A stretch of DNA of 16,272 nt, taken from positions 1 through 16,272 of the forward strand of contig UZAE01000973.1 in the NCBI GenBank assembly GCA_900617975.1. The letters run 5' to 3'. Shown here in pieces: positions 1 through 8,633 of the stretch (position 1 is its first letter; the number at the start of each line of letters is the position of its first letter). Below the pieces are notes generated by a model. That model was not told the origin of the DNA, ran no database searches, and saw only the letters and a list, made by a program, of their open reading frames with translations. Origin of the DNA: Rodentolepis nana (taxonomy: Eukaryota; Platyhelminthes; Cestoda; Cyclophyllidea; Hymenolepididae). Both the position numbers and the translations under genes were made by a program.

Positions 1-309
1 AAATGGCAAGCGTCTTGATGGTCATCACTAGCCTTTAAGTTGATTTCAGGCTTCACAGAGGGGAAGGAACATCAAATTGAAAAATTCAAGAAGGGGGGGG
101 GGACAGAAGAGTGTTTCAAAGATTTAAGGGACAACCACAAAGGTAGAACAATGGTGAGGTGAGTACTGTGGAAATAGTCGAATATGGCATAGAGTGAGGT
201 GATGGTAATTTGAAGTGAGAAGTCAATTGCCAGTTAGTAGACTTTTTTGCCGTATGAGAATACGTTGCCCAGGGTGCACCACGTGGAGGTAAGTCTATCG
301 CACACCCCA
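1..309. repeat. R repeat copy 1 (SINE-like interspersed repeat, near full length)
   Basis: This stretch matches, block by block, the copy in the WDFY2 intron at 7441-7745 and the cluster after 14990. Shared blocks in order are a GGCAAGCGTCTTGAT-like start, a CACAGAGGGGA block, a G-rich run (10 G at 93-102), CACAAAGGTAG, GAAGTGAGAAGTCAA, and the end module TAGACTTTTTTGCCG through GGAGGTAAGTCTATCGCACA. It may be cut slightly at the window edge. The short open frame on the minus strand here is only the repeat read backwards, and I do not call it a gene. No target-site duplication is testable because the left flank is missing. Confidence 0.85.
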
Positions 310-1363
310 TGATTAAAGAGGAAAATATAGCAAAGAGGTTATTGATAATTCAGTAGGTAATTAGGAAAGCAGTTAAAAAATGGCAATTAAGAAGATTTTA
401 ATGGCGTTCAAAGAAGGCTCATTGGTGGGTCAGTATACCTAAATCACTTTGTAGCATTTTATCAAGTTTATTTGCATTTCTTTGCTGTTATAAATGTCCC
501 CAGATGGGTTTTATCGATGAACAAAGAACGAAAAATTGGCTAACTGCTTTGTTCCTTCATTTGCCATAGCATCACCACCTAGTTTCTCTCGCTCAGTGCT
601 GACATTTCTCTTTCCTTCCATTTACTCTTCCTGTGCCTTCATACATTCTCCTCACTCTTCCTCTCAATCTTTCCAGTTCGCCTAGCACGCATTTGTCCAA
701 CTTATTTTTAAGAAAGACTGTTATACTCTGCTAGGCCTTTGCAAGATAAATATATCAGGACACAAAGAGCCTGTTTAAACAATTTAAAAATTGGAGCAAA
801 AAAGGGTTAAAAGACTGAGACTGGATGCGGACTATGGAAGAAGAGCTGATGTGGAAACGGACTTTGGTTAGTGCAAATAAAGAAAGTTTCGAATCCTTGC
901 CAGTTAATAGACTTTTTTTGCAGTATGAGTATACGTTGTCCAATGTGCACCACGAGGAGGTAAGTCTATCGTACACCCCATGAATGAAAACATGATAATG
1001 ACTCACTTAATCATCTAAGTAACCTGAAATAGGAGTTTTGATGTAATATTTTAATTATAGGATCTTATATCGAAATTAAAGCTGATGGTTGAGTCAGTAG
1101 GAATACTATTGTAATAATCGAAAGTCCACAAAAGGGATGTTTCTGTTAGCGATCACGCAAAAACATCAGAAGATTAGATAAGGCATAAAGTATTTAAATT
1201 TACTCTTAATATAATTGTAAAACTTCAATTTAAATGATTGATTATATGAACAAGTAGGAAAATCGCACGAACCAAAACAGTATGAAGCGTTTGTTTTTCT
1301 GTCTAATCACACCGGCGTATTTTCGTGGGTTATCAGAAGCCAAATAATCGAATCCTAAAAGAA
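310..1363. other. Upstream region of WDFY2; no gene seen
   Basis: This is AT-rich non-coding sequence apart from an R fragment at 897-980. A strongly pyrimidine-rich tract runs from about 583 to 678 (CTTTCCTTCC and CTCACTCTTCCTCTC blocks). Just before the WDFY2 start, a pyrimidine stretch (TTTGTTTTTCTGTCT, about 1290-1304) precedes an AG at 1337-1338. That AG could be a cis- or trans-splice acceptor for the 5' end, but this is speculation. An in-frame TAA at 1304-1306 closes the reading frame upstream of the chosen ATG. Confidence 0.5.
897..980. repeat. R repeat fragment 2 (end module only)
   Basis: Only the terminal module of R is present here, from TTGCCAGTTAATAGACTT through GGAGGTAAGTCTATCGTACA and the CCCCA end. 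Sequence to the left (about 755-896) does not match the rest of R, so this is a partial copy. It differs from copy 1 by scattered substitutions, for example GCAGTATGAG for GCCGTATGAG and TTGTCCAAT for TTGCCCAGG. That makes it an independent, older copy and not a recent duplicate. Confidence 0.85.
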
Positions 1364-4300
1364 ATGGCTTCGATTGTTACTCCTGGATTAAAGTCTGGCA
1401 CCAAACCTGATTTAATATCCATAATTAATGGATTTGAAGGTGACGTACACGATGCTGTTTTCCTTAACAAAGAAAATTATATTTTGACAAGTTCCGAGGA
1501 CAGGTTACTCGTTTTACAATTTAATTTTTCAGATCTTTGAGGTTATGGGTAATGCGAGATAGTGGAAGATACTGGCCGTCGGTTGAAAAGGTGCTTCCGA
1601 GTAAGGTGGTTTATATTTCCCTAAATTCACTTGTTAGGTCCCGCTGTTATCATCTTATACGATAACCCTTCTAGTCGAGTTATCACTGGTCTTGCAAATG
1701 GAACAATATCTGATTTCACTCTTTCTGCTGATCTAAATTGCATGAACCACAATCGTGATATTTTGGCTCATGTTGACCGCATCACTGGTCTTATGTGGGT
1801 TAAAGAACTAAAACTCATCATTTCAACTTCGAAAGATCAAATGTGTACCTGGTTTAATGATGAAACAGGTCAACGAATTGCTTCTTTCAATATTGAAGCC
1901 TCTGGAACATGCTTACAGTGAGTACATAGAATGTCTCTTATTTATCTAATACTTTTCAAGGTTCGATGTTGCTACCAAATGTCTATTTGTTGGCGATGCA
2001 AATGGAAGAATTACACTTCTTAGTTTCGCCAAATCTCGTGATTTTTCATCTTATGAACTGATCCGTCAATTTAATGGTCACACAAAAAGTGTCACATCGA
2101 TGTGCTGGGATGCAGTTACTTCTCGCCTCATTTCCTCTTCTGCGGATAATTCTGTTATTCTTTGGGATATTGGAGGTGGAAAAGGTACTGCCTATGAACT
2201 TCAAGTGAGTTATGCCTGTTATCTTCATATTCATCTTCACCATTTTCGATTCGGAGTCCAGTTTTATTGAAGTGAACTTTTTTAACTATTAAAAAGGTCA
2301 TTGAAGTTTTACAAAAAATAGTATTACTTCCACTTCCCGTGGTGAAAAGAGGATAATTTTAGTTAATTTAAATAGTTAAATTTTTCGAATCCTTTTTAAC
2401 TGCTTTTAAATGGCAAGGATTTGTGCGTAATTTAGACCATTGCGGTTTGTCTAACATTCCCTGATTTGGATCAAGGTTGAGAAGTTACAACGTTGATTTT
2501 TGCATTCCACCTCTATTTCCTCAAGCCTAATTTTCAATTTTATGATATAATATTTTTGCTCGTATTCTATCGTATTAAAGTACAATTCGAATCGAGTTAG
2601 TCTCCTTGTGTCTTTTAAGGTTCTCAAAGTCTAGAACATTTTTTATTACTGTCATCGTTTCTATGACAGATTGATTTTAGGTCTTTTTTTGAAATTTTAA
2701 TTTCAGATTTATTGCCTTTCGAATTCAATCGCGTCTAGGAAGAATTGCACTATTAAATGCTTGGGGACCCGCAAAAATTTGATTGACATTTCTCGATAAA
2801 GAAGCGGCATGTATGGAAAGATATCTCATCCATGTTTTTAATTGTTCTGCCCTATCTACTTTGCTAAAACGTTCAAAAATGAAATTAGCTATAGCTAACT
2901 TCGTTTAATGCGCAATATTATATTATTTTAGTTGATCTGGCAATTTGAATGTTCTCTCTTAGTGGGCATTTATAATTGTAAAACTTGTACTATTGGGCGC
3001 TAAACTGGTGAACTAAGTATTTTTAGACGATCACTTACCTACATGAGCTTTACCTTCCCGTAATGATTTATTTCTCATATGCACATCTTACTCTTCTGCT
3101 TTTTGACAAAACTGAGTCTCTTAAAAGTTACATTCCCATTAAATTTTACTTTAATAACTGTATCGATTCCCCTCAAATACGAACATGCAAAGTAATAACT
3201 TTATAGTATAGATGGGACTTCCAGCTGTTGTAATCCTTGCTACAACCGGTAGATTTTATTCAGCGGGATATTTGGCAGAGAATTATTCTAGACTATGGCA
3301 ACCCAAGTTATCAAATCTTGAGGTTATAATTTACTGTCAGGGTAGAAGTATTCTCGTTTAACAAAACTACTGAAGTAATTAATTGAAATTTAGGCCAGGC
3401 AATAACAGGTCGTTACGGTTTCTATATTTGCATTTTAGGAGATTTTTTATATATTTTTTGTCTGTTAACTCATATTTTATGGTGATTTGTTAAAAAAACG
3501 TGATCAACATACAGACTTTAAGGTCACTTCAGATGATGTTCGAATATTCTGGTCGTTGTTGGTCGTTCCGAATGACTCTTAAATGTTAGCTTTGAGGTGT
3601 TTTTTGACCATATTTTGCCTTTTCTATAGGGTCACAAGAGCACTGTTACGACAGCCAAGTGGTGGCATAGGCCGTTGTCACTCTCAGCAAAAAACGGTGA
3701 TCAGCCTTTGTCGACTAGTGACGCACGCCCAGCTGCCAACTATGCAACTTATGTCATTTCCGTAGGTCTAGACGGTCTGGTCTACTTCTGGCTAATCGAT
3801 GGGGAGGATTCACGTGGTAGGCGGGTACATCGTCAAGAGACTCCCAACTGGGCCGAATCGGATGTCTGCCAGCTCTGCAATGCCGCCTTCTTCTGGAATA
3901 TTAAGAAAATGTGGTCTGATATGTCTGTCGGTGTTCGCCAAGTAAGTTTCACATCTACTAACCTATTTTGCCATCCTCATTGACGTAGTTATCATCTATG
4001 AGTCATTTTTACGAGAGATCGCGCTTAAAATCAAAATTTAAAATTATTCGAATTTTCTTCTTTCCCATGCATCTAGACAATAGAGGACTTTTGAGAGAAT
4101 AGAGTGGGACAATTCAAGCGGAATAAAGGGAAAGAACGATTCAGACTACCTCTCCTTTATTCAAGCAAGTTGTTGAGAAATTTGGGCTTGAAGACAATCG
4201 CATGAGGTAGAGAAACCGAGTAATGCTGAAGCAATCTAGCGTTGATTTATATATGCCTTTCTGCTTATAATCTGTCTTTCGATAAGTATTGTGAACCACG

Positions 4301-7300
4301 TGGTCGGTCAGTTCAATCAGAACCACAGCTGGGCTTAGTAACATTTACCTTCGTGAGCTTTGTTGTGAAGTGGTGTGTTATCGCATTTAGTTTACTTTTA
4401 CAGTCTCTTCGTCGTCGTTTACGGTTTTTTGGGTAGAGGGGGCGTGAAGAATAACATGAGGCAGAAAGTGATGAAATCCAGTGGCCTTCATTATCTTATA
4501 ATTGGTTGATGTGAATTTTGGACACAAATTTTCGTTTGTTTATGCTAACTTAATAGATGATTGCAATTTATTGTCGCTGCACCTGATTTGCTTCCTCTAC
4601 AACCACTAGGATGTCTCCAGTACCAGATTACTAACACTGTATCATTATATTTCCCATTCCATTGCGCCTTCAACAGTTGGAAGGATGTGAGTAATTGAAT
4701 ACGTCTATTCAAATTATGCGTGAATGGGATTGAGTTTTTAGTGCCGTTTCAGGTGGTTTTATTAGGCCAAAAATGGGGGTTTCAAGGACGTATTCTGTTC
4801 TCGTTTCAACACTGAAAGCGAGCATCTCATAAAATTTCGAGGTAACCGTAAATGTGATGAGTAACACTTTACTACGTAACTAATTTCATTAAGTCTCGGG
4901 ATAATTGTGAATTCGTGGAAATTATTCTGTACTATGGATTCAAATTTGTGTGTGCAATTTCTTATTCACACATCGAATAGCTTTGTAGTTTCGGCAAACT
5001 AATAATAGTTTTGCTATCGTATAATTTCCGTTCAGCGTAATAATTTATTTATGCTAAAATGTTTTTTTAAAGGCTAATGCCACCGTTGAACGTGACCCAC
5101 AGAACCAGATGTATTTAATTTGCTGTGTTTATTAAGTTAGGACAAACAAATGACTCAGCCTGATGCCTTTGGCCTCAAAGATTCTGATTTTAAGATTTTG
5201 AAACCTGTTACAAACTGAGTGGTATTGAAGACATGCAACTCACGGATTCAACGAGTTGTTAGAGGCCATGGCCGTGAGATTTATGCTGTTTTTGTCCAGT
5301 TGAAGAACTTCCAAAGACTACTAAATAAAATGCTAGTAGTACCTATTTTGAGTAGGGTTCCATAATTCTAGGGTTGTTCTTTTGAAAAATTCCTACTGTG
5401 AATCAGAATTAGTATAGTTGGCCACTCAAGTAACTTGATGTTCACTGATAAGTATTTAGAAGGAAAAAATCTCACGGTGAGTTGTTCAAAACATTTGTCA
5501 AAAGTCTTCCATTTATTCGGTACGGTGTGTATATACGTTTTTTGTTTCTCTTAAACTCTTATATATATCAGCATACTAATATATACCTTTCTTCCTCCTG
5601 TTTAGAAAAAGATTCGCTGCTGCGTTGGAAAATCAAAAGTCGTTTTTGCATATATCTCTAGTATCTAGTCGAGGTGTAATAAGTGACCTTTTGTACGATG
5701 TCTTGCATTGGGTGATTGGTTGATTAATCCCTTTTCACACCCACCTTCGTAGTTGTGTATCTGATCTGATTGTACCGACAGTTGTTTATTTCACCTGCAA
5801 TCCAAGCACAATTGGCCGATAATTCACGAACTCCAAGTGTGTATGCGTTAGTTGTACTTTAATTAATGTTAATTTATTCGAGTACGTTTTATCAGTGTGA
5901 CTTATCAGCTGGTATATGTTGGGATAATGGTAACCTTGTCGTCAGATCAAATAAAGGGTAATGTTATCTGTGAAATACCTGAAGCACGCATCATCATTTT
6001 TCCAAATAGTAACAGCGAATATAGAATTTTGTTTTTTGTTTGTAGTCTTGGATTGTTTATATATTCGCTGCATGGAGCGTTATATTTAGTTTTTTACACT
6101 TAAGTGAAAATGAAGCTGAAATCATTGATCGAATACCTAATTAACTGGGATATTTATTCAGTTGGTAAATTTTTTATTGAAATATACTTCGTATCGAAAA
6201 TTTTCATCACCAAAGTGTGCTTACGTCTATGGTTTTGCTTTCAACATGTACTTCAGCTCTCGCCACTATAAACAAATTGAGCAGAATTGATAAAAGTGCT
6301 AATTGAAGATGGAGCTTCAAGAATGCCGGTCTTGCATCTCACTGTTCAATAAAGTTCTTGAAAGACGCCTCCTTCCAGCGGGTTTAGTAAGATCATAGCA
6401 TTTGGTATTTCAATAGTATGCTTTTCACTTTGTTTTAATTTAAACACTCAGAAGTGATGAATATAACCCCGTGCTTCAATAACCAATTCCTATTATCTCG
6501 CGCATTTAGAGATCCAAGCTCTCTCCTGCAATAGAAATGATAATGTCTGTTTTATGCAATATGCGGCAATAGAACCATCAGCTATTTACTGTTTATTAAC
6601 AAATTTTCTAAACTTTACTTTCACTACCTTTTTATGGATTTTTTGCTGAGTTTTCTTTCGGTAAGATACCATTTAAGATACGGACTATTAAAAGTTAAAT
6701 AAAGTCGGCTTGGTGTTAGCGATATAATCTTAAGACAATTCACTTACTAATGTCAAATTTAAATGTTTTTAACACTCATATTGATCTGAAATGGGAAAGA
6801 AGATACTGAGTTTTGAGAATACCCATTGCTTAGATTCCATCTTCATAAATTGCTCTGCATACAAAAATGACAGATAAATGCGCTTTCTGACATGAATGTA
6901 TTTCCATTGACTTTCAGCACCATTGTCGACGCTGTGGAAAGGCAGTATGTGAGAAGTGTTCCCTGAATCGTTCTGTCTATCCCATCATGGGATTTGAACG
7001 AGAAGTCCGGATGTGCACCGAGTGTTTCAAGGCAATTTCCGGCGAAGAGTAAGTTGCATGATTCTTCATTTCTGACGGTCTGTATTGTTTATTTTTGTTC
7101 AGTCTAACAAGCCTAGCGCATTACTACGATGCCCGTCATCCCATTGTCCGGCATCATCTCCTTGGTGATCAGAACATCATGCTGACGATTGGAAAGAACA
7201 AGGAAGTCAAGGTAGGGATAGCTTTTCTGATAGCATTTTTATAACTATTTTATTGTAATATTTTCCACGTGGTATAGTATAAGTTAGTGCTGTGTAGGAA

Positions 7301-8332
7301 GATATGACACATTCTTGAATAAATTTTCAAGAACGTTACGAGTTAAAAGCTACTTTCCTCTGGAATCGTGACCTACAGATCAACACAAATTAGAGGAGGG
7401 AGGAGTAAACTAGGTGTTTGGATAACCATCTATGAGTCATTTATTTATCTCAAACAGCAGGCGTTTTGATAGCTACCGTTAACCCTTTAGCTGACTTCGT
7501 CCTCACAGAGGGGAGGAACATCAAAGTGACAACAACTCGAGAGGGGGGACAGATGTAAAAGAGACAGACAGGCACAAAGGTAGAGAAAAGGTAAGATGAG
7601 TACTGTGAAAGGGGCCAAATATGACATACGGTAGGGTCACGGTAGTTTGAAGTCAGAAGTCAACCGTCGATTAATAGACTTATTTGCCATACGAGTATAC
7701 GTTGCACAGAGTGCATCACGTGGAGGTAAGTCTATCGCGCACCCCACCATCTATGGGTCATGAGAAATACCACAGAAGAAAGAGAATTGGGTCAGTTCAT
7801 GTTCCTATAACTGAAACCCGTGGATAATGACTAGCTCTCTCTGCTCTGTTTACGTTATGTTATGTACTGAACCCTCTTAGTAGTGTTATCTAACAGTTAG
7901 CCGACGTCTCAACCGGGATTCCACCCTGACCTATCTCATTATTCATGAGCGCAATTAAACTCAGGCAACCTTAAAATGTCACTAGTGCTTACTAATAGTT
8001 ATTTTGTCATCCATCGAAGGCGTATGTTGCAGGATCTTTTCCTGGAGAGCTTTGGTCAACTGTTCTTGTATAGATCAGCATCTAATTTAAATTTCAATAA
8101 ACTTAGTCTTGTGTGGATAAATTTCAAGCCGTTCATCACTGCTATTATCGACATCTCTCCTAGTTTTGCCATTTTTAACTCCCTTTTCGCCAAAAGCCGT
8201 AATTCATTATACACTACGGTGCCATCCGGGTCTTTGTACTCGGCTTCCAACGCATATTAGTGAAAAGAATAAAAGCGTTCTTACTAAACTAGCTTCTCAT
8301 TATAGGTCTGGGATCTCAAAACATTCCTGTGA
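1364..8332 (+). CDS. WDFY2: WD repeat and FYVE domain-containing protein 2 orthologue, 8 exons, 436 aa
   Basis: Exons: 1364-1503, 1533-1600, 1638-1917, 1961-2204, 3630-3941, 6918-7048, 7103-7211, 8306-8332. All introns are GT-AG, all phases join, and the total is 1311 nt with the stop. The ATG is the first in frame after a stop at 1304. Near the N-terminus the family signature MRDSGRYWPSV (residues 54-64) is conserved. WD blades follow, with WDxGGGKGT in exon 4. The FYVE zinc finger (about residues 318-390) is inserted before the last blade. Its eight cysteines are C324/C327, C351/C354, C359/C362 and C381/C384, with RQHHCR (347-352) as the PI3P-binding basic motif and RMC (379-381) in place of RVC. 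In animals this family binds PI3P on early endosomes and scaffolds kinases such as Akt. The protein is slightly longer than the human one (400 aa), mainly from extra residues in exon 5 before the fifth blade. The last exon supplies only eight residues (VWDLKTFL). Confidence 0.95.
1504..1960 (+). other. WDFY2: Cluster of three mini-introns in WDFY2
   Basis: Intron 1 is 1504-1532 (29 bp, GTTACT...TTTCAG), intron 2 is 1601-1637 (37 bp, GTAAGG...GTTAG) and intron 3 is 1918-1960 (43 bp, GTGAGT...TTCAAG). Removing each one restores the frame and the WDFY2 family sequence: SSED-R-SLRLW across intron 1, LP-S-PAV across intron 2, and CL-Q-FDV across intron 3. Unspliced, each reading frame soon hits a stop or loses the family match. 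Small introns at the 5' end and large ones at the 3' end is a known trend in parasitic flatworm genes. Confidence 0.92.
2205..3629 (+). other. WDFY2: WDFY2 intron 4 (1425 bp)
   Basis: The donor is GTGAGT after the Gln codon and the acceptor is TTTCTATAG, with phase 0 at both ends. The interior is AT-rich. The only coding-like stretch I saw is a 49-codon open frame at 3212-3361 (+), beginning MGLPAVVILATTGR. I do not recognise it, and it has no support as a real exon. No repeat copy or RNA gene was seen. Confidence 0.85.
3942..6917 (+). other. WDFY2: WDFY2 intron 5 (2976 bp), inside the FYVE domain
   Basis: The donor is GTAAGT and the acceptor is GACTTTCAG. It splits the FYVE basic motif between RQ and HHCR in phase 0. 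The content is AT-rich and mostly featureless. Two points are noted: a coding-like stretch with one stop at 5150-5362, and a 17-of-18 match at 3991-4008 to the left target-site sequence of the R copy at 7425-7442. The other short open frames here lack any recognisable protein character. Confidence 0.88.
5150..5362 (+). pseudogene. Possible unrecognised coding remnant inside intron 5
   Basis: One frame starting at ATG 5150 runs 71 codons with a single internal TGA (5216-5218) before TAA at 5363. The residues look protein-like (MTQPDAFGLKDSDF, and after the stop RVVRGHGREIYAVFVQLK). I could not assign a family, and there is no splice support. It could be a remnant of a retrocopy or simply chance: in DNA this AT-rich about three stops would be expected, so the evidence is weak. 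Confidence 0.15.
7425..7440. repeat. Target-site duplication, left arm of R copy 3
   Basis: ACCATCTATGAGTCAT here and ACCATCTATGGGTCAT at 7746-7761 match at 15 of 16 positions and lie exactly at the two ends of the repeat. A direct repeat of this length is typical of target-primed retroposition and too long for LTR elements (4-6 bp) or most DNA transposons. Confidence 0.75.
7441..7745. mobile_element. R repeat copy 3, complete, SINE-like, 305 bp
   Basis: This is the cleanest copy because its ends are fixed by flanking 16-bp direct repeats. On the plus strand it begins TTATTTATCTCAAACAG and ends TCTATCGCGCACCCC. There is no open reading frame of note. Read on the minus strand it begins GGGGTGCGCGATAGACTTAC and ends in an A-rich TGAGATAAATAA tail next to the target-site duplication, which suits a SINE transcribed in that direction. 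It shares every block with copy 1 and with the cluster after 14990. No family name is assigned. Confidence 0.8.
7746..7761. repeat. Target-site duplication, right arm of R copy 3
   Basis: ACCATCTATGGGTCAT differs from the left arm by one A-to-G change, suggesting that the insertion is not very recent. Confidence 0.75.
8056..8260 (-). pseudogene. Antisense coding-like fragment in intron 7, unrecognised
   Basis: On the minus strand a frame of more than 64 codons contains LEAEYKDPDGTVVYNELR and LLAKRELKMAKLGEM, ending in TGA at 8056. In another frame directly downstream (to about 7990) lies LTKALQEKILQHTPSMDDK. The composition is helix-rich and charged, as in a coiled coil. It loosely recalls the later helices of a BAR domain, but I cannot confirm that from memory. 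The change of frame suggests a degraded gene copy or mobile-element piece, not a working exon. Low confidence. Confidence 0.25.
8306..8332 (+). other. WDFY2: WDFY2 terminal micro-exon (27 nt)
   Basis: GTC TGG GAT CTC followed by four more codons and TGA, immediately after CTTCTCATTATAG. It supplies VWDL, the D-strand ending of the last WD blade, corresponding to KLWDM near the human C-terminus. Its frame is phase 0 as exon 7 requires. It lies 1.1 kb from exon 7, beyond the R insertion, so an ORF-based gene finder would miss it. Confidence 0.85.
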
Positions 8333-8633
8333 TTAATCTCTCTCTCACCCTCGTTCTGACATACCATCTTCCTGTCTCAAGTGACTGCAATTCTCTCATT
8401 GGATGTCATATTTGTACTGAATTCGCATTGTGACTTACTCCCATATTCTTAAAATCACAAACAAACCATTCCCATTGAGTTATGTAAATGCTTTGCGCAC
8501 TCTACTCTCTTACTCAATATATATGCGCTAGAATATTTAATACAATGACGAATTTTACATTGTAAATCACGAAAGGAGGCAACGAAGTATTAATTTTAGG
8601 TAATGTAAAAAAAAGTCCCTGAGAAATGAAGCC
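8333..8633. other. Convergent 3' intergenic region of WDFY2 and UQCC1
   Basis: There are 301 bp between the two stop codons. The first 80 bases are pyrimidine-rich (TCTCTCTCACCCTCG). I saw no canonical AATAAA on the plus strand; AATATA at 8516-8521 is a weak candidate for WDFY2. A minus-strand ATTAAA at 8536-8541 is a candidate for UQCC1. If both are used, the two 3' UTRs would come very close to each other or overlap slightly. Confidence 0.6.
8536..8541 (-). promoter_or_regulatory. Candidate polyadenylation signal of UQCC1 (ATTAAA)
   Basis: The plus strand reads TTTAAT, that is ATTAAA on the minus strand, about 93 nt after the UQCC1 stop. ATTAAA is the commonest variant signal in animals. 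The region is AT-rich, so a chance match is possible. Confidence 0.35.

Larger units (their letters stand above)
7212..8305 (+). other. WDFY2: WDFY2 intron 7 (1094 bp) carrying an R insertion
   Basis: The donor is GTAGGG after the Lys codon (residue 428) and the acceptor is CTCATTATAG, phase 0. It contains R copy 3 with its target-site duplication (7425-7761) and, near its end on the opposite strand, a coding-like fragment (8056-8260). Reading through the donor would add eleven residues and a stop, giving a protein without the final WD strand. The spliced form is preferred because exon 8 completes the conserved KVWDL ending. Confidence 0.85.

Noticed and set aside
1..309. R as an LTR or a terminal-repeat retrotransposon in miniature (TRIM), a class known from tapeworms
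   Set aside because: Copy 3 has a 16-bp target-site duplication instead of 4-6 bp, and no TG...CA ended terminal repeats, primer-binding site or polypurine tract pair could be defined. Not fully excluded.
116..310. Minus-strand open frame of 64 codons, echoed at 15648-15854, as a small protein family
   Set aside because: Both lie within R copies and are the repeat read backwards. The frames are not kept between copies (fragment 2 and copy 3 break them), so coding selection is unlikely.
1325..1363. Upstream extension of WDFY2 from GTG at 1325
   Set aside because: Nuclear genes in animals start at ATG. The ATG at 1364 is the first in frame after the stop at 1304 and gives a family-like N-terminal length.
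5897..6103. 68-codon plus-strand open frame in intron 5
   Set aside because: It begins at GTG, is hydrophobic mainly because of T-rich codons, and has no recognisable motif or splice sites.
7441..7745. Spliced-leader RNA gene because of the conserved AG|GTAAGT
   Set aside because: No Sm-binding site follows the donor within the element, and the sequence upstream does not match flatworm spliced leaders as I know them.
7976..8260. Plus-strand 94-codon open frame in intron 7
   Set aside because: Its residues have no family character, and the opposite strand has the more protein-like composition. It is inside the WDFY2 intron with no splice support.
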